From: Apostichopus japonicus
Taxonomy: Eukaryota > Echinodermata > Holothuroidea > Aspidochirotida > Stichopodidae
Assembly (NCBI RefSeq): GCF_037975245.1
Contig: NC_092573.1
Span: 24,707,265 to 24,771,264 of the forward strand
Length of the DNA stretch: 64,000 nucleotides
Reading direction: 5' to 3'
Shown: piece after piece, positions 27,301-41,446 of the stretch
Layout: every line of letters starts with the position of its first letter
Position numbering within the stretch: the first letter of the stretch is position 1
Position numbers and translations under genes: made by a program
Notes under the pieces: generated by a model
Told to the model about the DNA's origin: nothing
What the model saw: the letters and a program-made list of their open reading frames with translations, nothing else
The model's database searches: none

Positions 27301-28020
27301 TTTTTCCAGAGAAGAAAAACCTAAGATGTCTTTTCTACCTCAAGTAAACAGGTACTATAATAGGCATCCGTCACCATGGTGACCAAAGTCAGGCGCACTT
27401 TAGACAATGCTCCCGTGCCTTCTAATGAGATTTGCTTGGCACGCAACAAAACTTACGACAGGGATACAAGAGTAAGTGCCACAATGGCAAGTAGCAAAAC
27501 AGCACCTGCTGTCAATTCTAATAATGTGCTTAGGAACACAAATTGAAGCTTGCAGCTAAATTAAGGAGAAATGTGCACTTTGCTCGAGTAAAACTTCTGC
27601 CGTTTCTCAGACACACAGACATCAATTTAAATTTCACGAGAATAAACGCATATATATGGGATGGATCGAAACTTTTGTGTCTATTGCAACAATAACTGCT
27701 ATTCTGCAAGTGTAACCATTAGTTAGAATTTTAAGAAAAATGGGTCAAATGTGTTTTTTGGCCAGAATTAGAAATGACAAATAGTACACTTTCAAAATAA
27801 GGCATTCACCAGTGCAAATTTATGACTATACAGTACATCAAGTCACTATCAATGAATTCCATGCTAGACGTCTTAACTATAAATGACGATTCCTCAAATA
27901 AAATGCTAGGTATAAATATATTTGCTGATATATCAACTACCTTTAAGGCTTAACTCGGGGGGGGGGGGGGGGGCAAACAACTTGGCCAAGCCTATTGGTA
28001 GAGACTAGAGATGTGTACAA
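24356..28020. other. Gene-free stretch
   Basis: No exon supported. A near X-box (RFX-type) sequence gttgccatggttac lies at 25389-25402. A perfect 14-base palindrome gtcaccatggtgac lies at 27370-27383, within a less AT-rich patch (27361-27620) that could be regulatory. A 16-base G run lies at about 27957-27972. None of this is strong enough to call a promoter. Confidence 0.45.
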
Positions 28021-28520
28021 ACTCACAGCAAGGCTTACCTACACCGACAGATATCCAACTATACCTTCAGACTTGTCCACTAGTGAGTAGGGAGAAGTGC
28101 TGCCAGCCAAGATCTACCACAAGCTGCAGTGTGGTATTATAGTACATAGGCATTGTGTTTACAACCATCTAACACTAAGCTTGAGTTACTGCTGGTACAA
28201 AGGCATGTACAGTATACTAACAGCAAGGCAAAGCTAAACCAATAGATATATCCAATTATGCCTTCGTAATTGTCTTAGTAAACAGTGCTGCCAGGAAAGA
28301 TCTACTGTACCATGAGATGCCGTGTGGTATTAAAGCATGTAGGCATGTATTGTACTGTATATGTAACCACTGTCAAGTTGTTGAGTAACTGCTGGTAGGT
28401 TACAAGTACAAGTACAAGTGCACTCACAGCAAAGCTCAGCTATGCCAAAAGATATTCAACTACTGTACTGTGACTTGCAATGAAATGAGTGAACCACTAG
28501 AACCTTAAGGTGTACTTCCA
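28021..28520 (+). repeat. Diverged tandem repeat, about 200-bp unit, 2.4 copies
   Basis: Units start with act(c/a)acagcaa at 28021, 28216 and 28422, spacings 195 and 206. Shared blocks in order are a gatatccaact-like block, gtgctgcca, aagatctac, gtgtggtatta, and gttactgctggta. The copies are clearly diverged, so the duplication is older than the arrays at 3861 or 53459. Confidence 0.7.
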
Positions 28521-31500
28521 TTCAAATTTCTACATTCTAGGGTTACTTAAATCTACTTGATATTACTTCCTTCTTCCAAAATGCCAACTTCTGATGTATC
28601 TAGTGTACCTCAATGGATACAGAAATATCCGAAGGTTGACATTCTTTACAAATCCGAGCAATCCAAGAATATATCTTTTCCCATGAAACTTTCCATTTGT
28701 AGCTTTCACGTACTGTACGTGGAGGCCACTTTTAAAACAAACTTTACACAGTTAATGTAATTACTGCAAAATTCTGTACCTAATCTCTTGTGACATATCT
28801 TGCCCTGTGGGCAAAACATTTTCACAATGAACATTAAAAGATGCAATATCATAATGGTAGTAAAGAAAGCACGGCGGCGCGTTTCTCTACAAATTGCTTT
28901 GGTGGCAAATCAGAATTTTCAAACATCTTTCAGACGGGAAAAAATCTTGATTATCAAATGCATTTACCCAACAGCAGTAACCTCTCAGTGTAGACTAAAC
29001 TTAGTGTAGTCAGCACAGAGATACAGTATGAGATTAGATGCTGTAACAGTGTCATGGCGCTGAGTCGTAGTGTCTTGAATGCAAACACGAACCACTTTAT
29101 GGCAAACTTGTTCTCAGGTAATTCTCTTCTATGTTTCTGTGACCTGTTAAGTCCTCTCTGGGTATGTACCTTCATCTAGTCCTTACCAGAAGAAATCTCC
29201 TATTACATTACACGAGCTACCAAATGATATTCTTCTGTACATAGATTCATGGTATTATGTGCTGAACATCCAATAGTGGAATGAATGTTACTGTAAACTA
29301 TGTTGTATCAGAGAGGATTGCTTACAAGGTTGCACTGTAACAGTCAATATTGGAACAAATGCATCATTAAGTGTTACAGTATGATTCCAGCTTCAAATGC
29401 CTTACTGTACGAACTTACGAGGGGATGTGTGTGTGCTTGCTCACTATTGCAAGCATTATTAGCAGAAACACTAGTATTACTGGAAATAAGATTACAATTG
29501 CCCAAATTAAACCAGTTCACCGGCTCGGATCATGTGCACTGCTTGGTCCGAGATGCCGGAGGTGCCGATATAGGATGAGGGGCCCAAAGGCTCCCAACTT
29601 CCTCTTGGTCTCCAAAGCATGTGCTAGTTCCGTATTAGGCCCTGAATCACTCCAATATTCGCAATTTGGCCTTGGCCATAAATTGTACACATTTTGAAAC
29701 CCATACACAGAATTATTTTGTTAATGATCCCATCAAATTGGAATTTTGCAACTTTGGTGGGTTTCCTAGCCATTTGAAAGGACACATGCCTGGAGTTACA
29801 TTTAGAAAGAAATGCATTGTGGGAATTTATTATGAAACAATAATGGAAATCTACCATAATGAGTGCAAAGGCTGCTTAAAGTACAGAAGGCAGGGCCTAT
29901 CCATTTTCCAAGTGTCACTTACAGGAAGTGTAATTACCGTCTTCTTGTGTGTGTATGTGTGTGTGTGTACTTTCCAGATTCTGCATTATCATCATCATTA
30001 TCATCTTTATATTCACTGCATTAAACCTCACTGCCCTTGACATGATTTCAGGGCTTATAAGCCAACATTATATTCAACATATGTACATGTAGTCTTAAGA
30101 GATATGTACTTTTTCAACCTTTTGTACCTAGTTACTGCTTAAAGTAAATGTTTTTTTTTCCCCACTCTATTTCAGGGGTAAACATGATTTTAGCATTCTT
30201 TTCATGAAACAGATGGTTCAGTTCATGTATAGAATTTAAAATTACAAGTAAAAAATCATGTCTGTCGAGAGATACCTGACTAACACAAGAGTCACTCCAT
30301 TTTACGTAGGGATTCAATATTGGCAAATGGTATTGCCCTCCCACAATAGAACACTCTACTTAGCTGTACTAAAACTTAAATAAGAAAATCAGCAAGTTCA
30401 CATGGTTGTGTTTTTCCTTAGTGATATCTCTGGTAATCTGTAAAACAAGTTGCTGCACTTTGTTATGTATACACAGGATTGTAGTCTCATGAAATTCAAA
30501 TAATCCAATCAAATGAAAACAAAATGATAGTTTATGTATGCAAACATTGAATAAATATATCTAGTTTGTAGATTTCTTAGATGTGTATGGAGATTGTCCA
30601 GGAGACTAAATTTATGGGAAAGAAAGTGTATAATTTAATAATTGTTGTATTTGCCAACAAAACGTCTCCCGCCAAGCTTAGAATACTTAAGCACAAAATG
30701 AAATCAACTCTTTATATTTGTTCAAACAGCCATTAACAATCAACCGTCTGTACTTTTCAAACCAAACATCACAAACACTTATCCTGCCCCTGCAATGATT
30801 TTATAGCAAAATGTATGTAACCCTGGCCTACTTAATACATCATTGCAGAAGGTGTTATTGTACTATAAATCTTAGACTGCCTTGTTGCACCTTTTTTCCT
30901 GTGTGGTCTTAAATATTATTCAACACACCTAGGGTACAAAATAAACACAAATGTTGCCTGGAATTAGTTTTCAAGAAAATCAACTCCCTACAGTACATAT
31001 CAAAGAATGCCTTAAAGCGAGGTAACGTGAAAATTTTTTTTTAAAGAAGTACTTTCCACGAAACACTGAATTTGCCGATAATGTTAAGAGAGTCACCCCT
31101 CCCCAACCCCCCCCCTCCCTCCCCATAGCTGTCAAAAATCACATGTGATACAAGTAGAAACCGTTTTGGTCTTTTCTTTCTTGTTTTTCATAAAAATCCA
31201 AAATATGATGTCATTACTTCATAATAACCATGGGAACCATGATGGTTTTTCACCACTTTCCACACAATCAAATAAAGCTCAGATTACAGCAAATAGGCTT
31301 CCATCACGAGATGAAAACCAATTTCCCAATCTCATTAACAAACTATTTCCTGCCAGGTAAGACAAGATTCCATATTTTTATCATGAGTGGTAGCGTAAAG
31401 CCAAACTGGCGAGCTAATCTTACATCTACACGATACCACTCACTTTGATCTTTAACGAGTAACCACCAGATGTCGAAGAATATTAGTAGTAATTACTTTC

Positions 31501-32479
31501 TGGCATACTGTACCCAAAGGACCAACTATAACTTGCAATATTAAATTAGTGTACACCTGCATAGAGTAGACTGGAACACACTACAGGAAATAATGTACTG
31601 CTTTAATATTTTAACGGTAATTAATCATGTACAAAAGTCACAACAGGTTTTCACAAATCTTCAAAAACAATTTCTAGAACAGACTTCCAAGGGGGGGGGG
31701 AGGAGATGTTTGCGTTTGTTTTCCCAGTACATTACAGTACAGTACGTATAGCACTTCTAATGTACAGTAGTTTGGTGCCATGCATACTGTAGCTTGGTTT
31801 AAAAGCTGCATTAGCGTCGCATACAACGTATGAGCATAATGAGGATCTTGTCTATATATGTACAGTATTCAAATAGATAATACTGCAATTATTTAGAAGA
31901 CCCGATAACCAATTCTGGTATTCCATGCCCTTTGTATGACTCCTGTTTGATAGAATAATCCATGCGTTCCTGTGCAACTATTATTATTTTTATTATCAGA
32001 TTGTCAGACTGGGAAATTTGGTAGTCCACATAGATCAGACTCATCCATTGGTCCGACACTGAATGCTTTCACAGTAATTAAAACAGCTCATCCTTCAATT
32101 AAACCCCAAATTCACATTTTTCATTGTCGGTCATGATCATTATTTAGGCATAGATCTGATGACCCTTAGAAATCAGTCCTACATATCTATGAGACAAGGC
32201 AATATATGAAGAATTGTCCATTCCATTAAAATCAGGGATGAGCCTGGGGGGAAAAAAAAATCACAGAACTTTGCAAAAATTGTGGTATAGGCTCCAGTTT
32301 GCATACATGCTACAGTGTGTTAGGATAATAGTTTTTGTCCCTGAGGTAGGAAAGAAATCACGGATATTCCTCAAATTCGTGGAAAAAGCTCATGCCTGTT
32401 AAATGAAAGCAATTCAAAGGAATTACGAGAAATGCTTTGACTTTATAAGCTGCTTTGCTGCATTTCATTGCTAACGCCA
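28521..32479. other. Gene-free stretch
   Basis: No exon supported. It contains a (TG)n tract near 29947-29969, a C-rich run at 31097-31122 and a G run at 31691-31700. Several open frames of 60-124 codons overlap in different frames at 29.3-30.0 kb. None shows a domain or consistent splice sites. Confidence 0.45.
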
Positions 32480-33300
32480 AAATTTAGTGTTGTAGGTCTA
32501 GGCTAACTGTTAATATTTCCAATGAAAGAGAAGACTTATCAAATTTCATACAGACAATATGTGTACAGAGAAGGCTAGGCCTGGTACATTATGTGTAGTT
32601 GGTACATTAAATGTTGTAGGTCTAGGCTTACTGTCGATTGATATACAATACAGTTTGCATCGAATGTGATGCATTATTAATTCATACTGACACTCTGTAC
32701 ATAGGGAAGGCTAGACATGGTGCTGAGTATTGTAGTTCTAGGCTAACTGTTTATATTTCCATTGAATGAGAAGCCATATTAATTCATTCTGACACTATGT
32801 GTACAGTAAAGGCTAGGCCTAGTGCATTAAGTATTGTAGGTTTAGGCTAACTGTTAATATTCCATTGAATGCGATGCATTATTAATTCATACTGACACTC
32901 TGTGTACAGGGAAGGTTAGGCCTGGTGCGTTAAGTATTGTAGTTCTAGGCTGACTGTTGATATTTCCATTGAATGAGAAGACTTATCAAATTCATACTGA
33001 CACTATGTGTACAGTAAAGGCTAGGCCTGGTGCATTAAGTATTGTAGGTCTAGGCTAACTGGTAATATTCTATTGAATGTGATTTCTTCTTAATTCATAC
33101 TGACACTCTGTGTACAGGGAAGGCTAGGCCTGGTGCATTAAGTAGCATACAGTACTGTAGGTCTAGGCTGACTGTTGATATTTCCATTGAATGAGAAGCC
33201 TTATCAAATTCATACTGACAATCTGTGTACAGGGAAGGATAGACCTGGTACATTAGAGGTATAGTAGCTGGTACATTAAATGTTGTAACTCTACGCTAGT
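32480..33300 (+). repeat. Tandem repeat, 103-127-bp unit, 8 copies
   Basis: The block tgtagg(t/c)ctaggct(a/g)a or a close variant recurs at about 32491, 32614, 32731, 32834, 32939, 33043, 33156 and 33283. Between copies lie tttccattgaatgagaag, attcatactgacactctgtg, and an aggctaggcctggtgcatta block. The middle copies (32834-33156) are most alike and the edge copies most diverged, as expected of an array homogenised by unequal exchange. No coding frame runs through it. Confidence 0.9.
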
Positions 33301-36300
33301 CCATAATTACACTGCATAAAAGGCCTTTAGATATTCATCCTGTCACTCTGTGTTTGAGAGCTGTTTCATGCTGTGTTCGAGAGCACTTGAATTTCCGGAT
33401 ATGACACAATGCCAACATACTTACTTTTAACTTAAAGGCAGATAATTACGAATATTAATGTAAGATTTTCACACATATTAGTTGTATCATCACACCCAGT
33501 AAATGATCACAAACAGTTTTATTGGCAATGACGTATTCAGCCGTTCAATGTAAATTTACTGAACATTCCATTTCAAGGGGAATCAAAACTTTACTTTTTC
33601 CACAATGCATACAGTACATCTAAGGTTTAAAAAAAAAAATCCATGAGAGATTTGGAACTATTTCTTTATAAATTATATATTTGTACATGAGGTTTCCTCA
33701 TTTACTATCCATTTTATCTGTTAAGTAAAATTTGGAATACTGTCACAGCTCTAGCTGAAGCCTTTCAATTTTTCTCAGCAAATTGTGAGTCATTATATTA
33801 ACAAAGATCAAGAAAAGATGATCAAAAGAGGAATTTATCTTATTCTCATTGGATGCTTCCAAATGAATATTCATAATAGAGTGGTCTGCTAATCTTCTAT
33901 GCAGGGTATCAGTCATTCTGATATGTACAATAATATGACCATTTAGGGGAAGCAGTTTATCTTGTTGTTGCAATTTTCATTAAAAAATTTGAATGCCTAC
34001 GTAGATCTATTATTTCCAAAGTGTTTGTTTCTCTCCGTTTATACAAGCCCTCGAGTTTGATGTTGACAACTGTGGAGTCACACCCAACAAATCACAACTC
34101 CATCATTAGCATAGCAATATCAAAGAAAAAAATTGCTGAGTTGATGAATTCATAAACATCCAGTTAAAATTTGTTGCCTTAAGTGCCACTTTTTCATTTT
34201 CATCTGATGAAGGATATTTCTAGATGGCTAATTTCATCCGAGTGCCTGGATTTGACTCTTGTGTTTCTTCCTTTAACATGTCCATGAACTTTTCATCCCT
34301 TTTGGTAGATTCAATAACTGCTGCTGATATTGAGAATTCAAATTATACTTCCTCAAAAGGTTGTTTGTGCAAATTGCTGGCAAGTTCAGATATCATCATC
34401 GATAGCACAATATATTTGTACAACAAAGTATGTTAAAGACAGATGACAAATTCTTGTGCAAAGAGTATTTGGTTAGATGTCAAGATTCTTGTGCGACTTG
34501 CATGATCAATGCAAAGAGTAACTTGAATGTTAACATCAATGTTTTTTTGTTTTATATTTTATTTTTTTATTTATATTTTGCTATTGAATGAATCTGACAG
34601 GATGGTATAAGTGACTCCAGAACACACTACCAATTTGTTTGATGGCGGTTACAACACCAAGGCAAAGAAATTGACAAGATGCTGTATACAAACCAGTAAT
34701 TCTTTACTCTGGCTTTGCTAAAGTTAAAGTAGCTTCTTTTTGCGGGGCATTGAGTTTGGCTTTAGATTCAGAGCCAATTGGATCAATAAAATTTATTAGC
34801 TACTGTACAGTAAGGATATAGTCAACTTTGTTTTCAAATGATAGAGAGAAAGTAAACAGTTTTGAAAAATCTATGACTTACTTCTCACATATGATAAATA
34901 ACTGATACGAGAAAGTTTATCTGGGTGACAAACTATTAAGAATTGCAAGAAATAACTGAAAACTTCCAATTACTGTGCTTTTGGTGGGAGAGAAAAAAAG
35001 TGAAGAAAATTCCAGGAGAGCATCGCAGCTTGTTCCATTACCATCAAATTTTGAGTAATAATGTGTCGTATTTTGCAAAATTATCATAAACTGACAACTA
35101 AACCCACAAAATTTGGACCTTTTTGAGGATCGAGGGAAACTGTTTTCTGTACGACCCTACCACAGTTGACATATTTGTCACACAATGTTTAGCATATCAA
35201 CGAAGCATCAGATGGATGTCATTTTAGCAGATTCTGTTGAAGCATAACAGATAAACACGCTGTGAAGATCCACTGGTTGAAAGAATGACGTTGAACGTGG
35301 CCATGATTCAGTACCGTACCCTATTTCCGTTGAATTACATTTCTTTGCAATGAGAACTGCCTAAATATGCCTAAACATTTAAAACACTTCTCTGAAAGAG
35401 CAATAATGACCAAGAGTTTCACTCCATATTAATGTACAAGTAAACTTATATCTGTGAAAGCCGGATAACAATAAAGACCAAAAACTTGGAAAATTTCCAA
35501 TTTCTGCATTTTAAATCAATCTTCTTTCTTTTTCTTCTATTTTTTTGTAGAATTCGTCCACACAAAGGATTTTTCTACGACTTACTACCTCTAACTGTGA
35601 CTGCACATATTGCATAATAAAGTGGCTAGTATTTTTCCACAAGTACCAAAATGAATTAACATTTCGCCACAAACCAACCAATAGATCTTACGACTAATAT
35701 TCCGGTTAATTGCGCACAATTTGTGAGCTCTTCTCTAGGGATAATGTTCTAAAGTGAGATTAATATTTAATATGCCAAACGATCTTAGCCCTTAAAACTA
35801 AATCATCTCTGCCGAGTCAATGAGTAACTCACCATGACAGATTTCATGCCAGAGAATGGATGACACGTCGTTATGAAAATGACACGATGCATGACTAATG
35901 AGCATGTGTGTACATGCAATGTGCGTATGATGTAGTCAACACTAGATCTATATATAAATATATAGTATTCTACATTGCACAATAAAACTAAAGCAACAAG
36001 TGAAGACAAAATTAATGAAAGTTTTAACCATTCAGACAACAATTTTTGGTCTTGTTGTGTCTTCGGCCGTTTTTCTACATGACTAAATCATGGAGGTGTG
36101 TATGCGTAATATTCGGAAAACTGTGCACATTGATCAGTTTCAAGAAAAAAATCATGCTTTACACTACACACTTAAGGTACTGTATATTGACAATTCGTGA
36201 TCTTAATCCATCCACTATGGGACGCATTGCTGGTCAAATCAATTCTTAGTTTTTAATTAATGGAAGCATTTTCCAAACATATTTTGGAAATACTATACTT

Positions 36301-38499
36301 TCGCTGCTTTCCTTATCTTTTCTTTCGCTGCATCCATCCATCCACACACCTCCACCCCCCCCCCACCCCACTCTGGACCAACGGACCATTGCCTGTTTCT
36401 TGTGAACTACGCAACTCCAACCAGTGCAAAAGATACTGGTGCACGTTTGCTTTGTGCAGCCATACATTGAACAAAAGAAGTGATTTATCTATCACACTGT
36501 AACTAGTACCAAAGCACAATATTACTGTAGGTGATGGCAGTGCTCTACAAAAAAGTTCCTGCACAGATATAACAAGAATATTTCGGTATTTTATGATAAT
36601 ATTTATAAACCTATTCAACTACTTTCAAAATGTTACTAGTAAATTATTCAAATATTTGACTTCCCTGTTGGCTTAAAAGCTTTGGATCTATTTATTCCAA
36701 ACATTTTATTGACATCATAATGGCAAACCCACAGGTCATAAATGTTTTTGAATCTTCTTTACATACTTGATCTAAAAAAAACAAATCAAAAAGTTCTAAT
36801 GAACAGAAAGGGACTCTTTGAAAGTTCTTAAAACAATGCATTAATGGAGGATCTCACAAAATCAGTTAATGGCAGTCTTGCTATACAGTTAGTAAAAGGA
36901 ATCCTATACTGTAGATTTGATAGTGCATTCTGGAAACAATGTTGCAGCTTTTATGTTGTGAATTATAGCATAAATTTACATCAACACTCTTTCACTTGTC
37001 TGTCAAATACAACTTTAAAGATCTTGTTGTACTCAAGTAGTTAGTACTAATCAACATACTCTACCTGAATATAGCAATTTTGTGAGAACTATTTGTAAAT
37101 GAACATGTTGCAATATTATCAACTTTCAAGCCAAACAATTGTCTCTTTCCAAACAGAACAATGAGGAAAAAAAGATGTTGCTTTTGAAGTGATGCTTGAT
37201 AGTTGATATTACTGTAACAGTCCAACAAAATTCATCTCAACACTCCCCCCCTTTCCCCACCCCCACATTTTGAAACCCTAGTTATGTTAAAATTATTCTC
37301 CACCTAGCTATCGCTGAGATATAAGTTTGGATTACAAGCAGCCATATGCAAAGAATCATGAATAATTCAAAAGAAGACGGGGGACTCGCCCATCATTTAT
37401 CACTTTCTTTTCACTTGGCCTGCCCAGTGCTAATCCATTGCTTTTACCTTTTCTTGGTCTAATAAGTTGTGTACACTCTCCATTTATTTTCACAATCAAT
37501 TTATGCCCCACGTGTAATTCTTCACCTAAACGCCACTATCTTTGGAATCACAATTACTGGTGTTTGAGAGTGACAAAGAAATTTCTCATTTGCCAGATTG
37601 ATGAGACAAGGAGGCAGTAACAGTGCATGGGTACATCGTGGAAGGGATTTCCAGAGCACTTGAATAGACTCCTGTACAGTAATCTTCAATAAACCTTGTT
37701 CATTCAGAGTCTAAGCGACTTCTGCTGTCAGACAACCTCTGACGAGCTTATTAAGCTTAAGATCAAACTTAAAAAAAACTGATGCCTTCTTAGAGATAAC
37801 ACAAGAAAGATGCTTACAGTCAACTTTATACAGTTCACAAAAACTGATGCCTTATTGGAGATAACACAAGACAGATTATTGCATTCAACTTGATACAACT
37901 TCTCATTCATTTTCTTTTTTTGGTAACATGGAGGATAAATACTAGTTGTGTCTCCAAAGTCACAACATTTTTCATCCATCTACCTGTAGCGACCAATCCC
38001 ACAAATGTTCCATAACATAAAGATTCTAAAATTTTGTTCATACTTTTAAGAACCATAGAAACATCATCTTAAGATAGTTAACTTTGCAAAGTTTACAACT
38101 AGGTCAGAAGAAAATGTACATCAATGTTCATAAATTAAAAGACACAACTACTTAAAAGTATTGTATCTATTATGGCTCTGCTACAACTGCAAAGCAACCC
38201 ACCCCCCATAACTGTGTCAAGTTACAACATAAAACTGACACATTACACTGTAGAATGAATGCATTATATTTAACCGAATATCATAATCTAAATCAACACT
38301 GAAGTTTCACATTGAACTCATTTCCTTCCCTCCAGCAAAAACCAAACCCATTTCCAAACAAGAGCCCAAGGGCACTGTGGTTCCTTGCTTGGGGTATATG
38401 ACAATACACATCATATTATCAAGCAAGATTGGGCTGAAATAGTCCAAGTAATTGTCCTACATGTTCCCATAAAGTAACCAACACTATAGCCAACACTTT
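33301..38499. other. Gene-free stretch
   Basis: No exon supported. C-rich runs lie at 36353-36366 and 37243-37263. A short near-duplicate (aaaactgatgcctt followed by agagataacacaaga) occurs at 37777-37806 and 37840-37871. The rest is AT-rich DNA with poly-A and poly-T runs. Confidence 0.45.
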
Positions 38500-41230
38500 T
38501 GTGATCACAAAATGTGATCGGATTGTTTATCAAAAGGCACTTTTGAGATCTAAATATGGCGTCGAAAATGTAAGAAATATAAGAGACCTACAAGCGGTGT
38601 CAACAGATATGATAACAATGGTGACCTCAGATGACATGACCTTTAAGTTTCAAAATGTTCCACCACCCCATTCACAACTTGTCCCAAAATATCAACCATG
38701 TCACACCTTGGCATTGAGATTTAATTGCATTAAATGTCAAAAAATTAACTTTTGAACTTGTATGTAACTTCACACACAGAGGTCACCCGGAGGTCAACCA
38801 ATTGACATTTTTGATCGGTGAGACCTAAATAGAGCATGACTGTAAAATTTCAAACATTTTTTCTTTGCCCATTTTCTCCCCCCATAATACTACTTTTTTA
38901 ACATTAGCTGACCTTTGGTGACCTTAGATCACATGACCGTTAAGTTTGAAAATATTCCCCTATACCATTTGCAACTTGTCCAATAAAATCAACCTTGTCA
39001 CACCTTGGCACTGGGAGTTATTGCATTAAATGTGTGAAAATTAACTTTGACCTCAAATAACTTTGCACACGAAGGTCAAATGGGGGTCAACCCATTGACA
39101 GTTATGATCAGAAGGTACCTTTAACATCTGAAAATAGCATCTAAACTGTAAAAATCCACAAAACACAAAATGGTCACCAGAGGTCAAATTGAGGTCAAGG
39201 GTCACCTCGATGCGGGTCGACAATTGGATTACATTGAAGCAACTCCCAACCCTAACGGACAATTTGTTCTTAAAAGTTGTCGCAAAAATACTAGTTTTTT
39301 ATCATTAATTAACCTTTGGTGACCTTGTATCACATGACCGTTAAGTTTGAAAATATTCCCCTATACCATTTGCAACTACTCCAAAAATATCAACCTTGTC
39401 ACACCTTGGAACTGAGAGTTATTGCATTAAATGTCTGAAAATTAACTTTGACCTCATATAACTTCGCACACGAAGGTCACACAGGGGTCAACCTATTGAC
39501 ATTTATGATCAGAAGGTACCTTTGACATCTGAAAATAGCATCGAAACTGTAAAAAATCCACAAAACACGAAAAGGTCACCAGAGGTCAAATTGAGGTCAA
39601 GGGTCACCCAGATGCGGGTCGACAATTGGATTTCATTGAAGCAACTCCCAACTCTAACGGACAATTTGTTCTCAAGTTATCGCAAAAATACTAGTTTTTT
39701 ATCATTAATTGACCTTTGGTGACCTCGTATCACATAACCGTTGAGTTTGAAAATATTCCCCTATATCATTTGCAACTACTCCAAAAATATCAACCTTGTC
39801 ACACCTTGGAACTGGGAGTTATAGCATTAAATGTCTGAAAATTAACTTTGACCTCATATAACTTCGCACACGAAGGTCACACGGGTGTCAACCAATTGAC
39901 ATTTATGATCAGAAGTTACCTTTAACATCTGAAAATAGCATCGAAACTGTAAAAATCCACAAAACACTAAAAAGGTCACCAGAGGTCAAATTGAGGTCAA
40001 GGGTCACCCAGATGCGGGTCGACAATTGGATTACATTGAAGCAACTCCCAACCCTAACGGACAATTTGTTCTCAAGTTATCGCAAAAAATACTAGTTTTT
40101 TATCATTAATTGACCTTTGGTGACCTCGGATCACATGACCGTTAAGTTTGAAAATATTCCCCTATACCATTTGCAACTTGTCTCAAAATATCAACTGTGT
40201 AACACCTTGGCACTGGGAGTTATTACACTAAATGTCTGAAAATTAACTTTGACCTCATATAACTTAACATACAAAGGTCACCTTGGGTCAACTTATTGAC
40301 ATTTTTGATTGATGAGACCTAAATTAGAGCATCAAACTATAAAAATTCAAACATTTTTTTCTTTGCCCATTTTCTACCCCCAAAATACTAGTTTTTTGAC
40401 ATTAATTGACCTTTGGTGACCTCGGATCACATGACCGTTAAGTTTGAAAATATTCCCCTATACCATTTGCAACTTGTCCAAAAATATCAACCATGTCACA
40501 CCTTGGAACTGGGAGTTGTTGCATTAAATGTGTGAAAATTAACTTTGACCTCGTATAACTTCGCACACGAAGGTCACACGGGTGTCAACCAATTGACATT
40601 TTTGATCGGAAGGTACCTTTGATATCCAAATCTAGCATCAAAACCAAACATTTTCTTTTTTGCTCGTTTCCTCCCAAAATAAGCACATTTTTTCTAATGT
40701 GACCTTTGACCTTTTGACCTTGGTTTCAGATGTAGTTTAATCTCCTGATTCCAAAAAACAATACGAAAAGTCTGTACAACCATCTTAACTCCGACCGAAA
40801 AACTTTGACCCCATATAACTTCGCACATAAAGGTCACACGGGGTCAACCTATTGACATTTATGATCAGAAGGTACCTTTGACATCTGAAAATAGCATCGA
40901 AACTGTAAAAATCCCCAAAACACGAAAAGGTCACCAGAGGTCAAATTGAGGTCAAGGGTCACCCAGATGCGGGTCGACAATTGGATTACATTGAGGCAAC
41001 TCCCAACCCTAACAGACATTTCGTTCTCAAGTTATTGCAAAAATACTAGTTTTTTATCATTAATTGACCTTTTGTGACATCGGATCACATGACCGTTAAG
41101 TTTGAAAATGCTCCTCTAACCAGTTCACAACTTGTCCCAAAATATCAATCTTGTCGCACATTGGCACTGGGAGTTATTGCAGTTTTAATATTTTCGGTTT
41201 TTGGACCATAACTGACCTTTGGTGACCTTT
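38500..41230 (+). repeat. Tandem array, 400-bp monomer with AGGTCA-type half-sites
   Basis: The anchor gttaagtttgaaaat (gttgagtttg in one unit) recurs at 38940, 39340, 39740, 40141, 40437 and 41095, with spacings 400, 400, 401, 296 and 658. The basic monomer is therefore 400 bp, with one shortened unit and one pair lacking the anchor. A diverged first unit starts near 38520. Each full monomer has TGACCT-ttgg-TGACCT or a close variant, then the anchor, then a cluster with AGGTCA at spacings 4 and 5 followed by GGGTCA at spacing 1. That cluster is exact at 39573-39606, 39973-40006 and 40928-40961. The first copy at 39172-39205 starts with TGGTCA. No open frame spans the monomer. Confidence 0.92.
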
Positions 41231-41344
41231 GTGGGCACCAAAAACAATAGGGCACACCTTCTCCATATGGCGGATCTATAGTCCAAGTTTGGCCTCAATC
41301 CAACATTCCCTTATTGAGATAGAGCGTACCCAAGCAAGTGTCAC

Positions 41345-41372
41345 AGACACACACACACACACACATACATAC

Positions 41373-41404
<32 letters not shown>

Positions 41405-41406
41405 GC
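41345..41406 (+). repeat. Microsatellite (CA)n and (ACAT)n ending the array
   Basis: A mixed CA and ACAT tract lies directly after the 400-bp array. It is followed at 41421-41446 by the short hairpin ggttcctt...aaggaacc. A similar tggttccttgctt sequence stands before the array at about 38380. These may mark the borders of a larger repeat element that contains the array. Confidence 0.6.
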
Positions 41407-41446
41407 CAACCTGACTGCATAGGTTCCTTTTGCTAAAGCAAGGAAC

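Noticed and set aside
29300-30040. Several overlapping open frames of 63-124 codons on both strands
   Set aside because: They overlap in different frames, lack any recognisable domain or splice context, and are what AT-rich non-coding DNA yields by chance.
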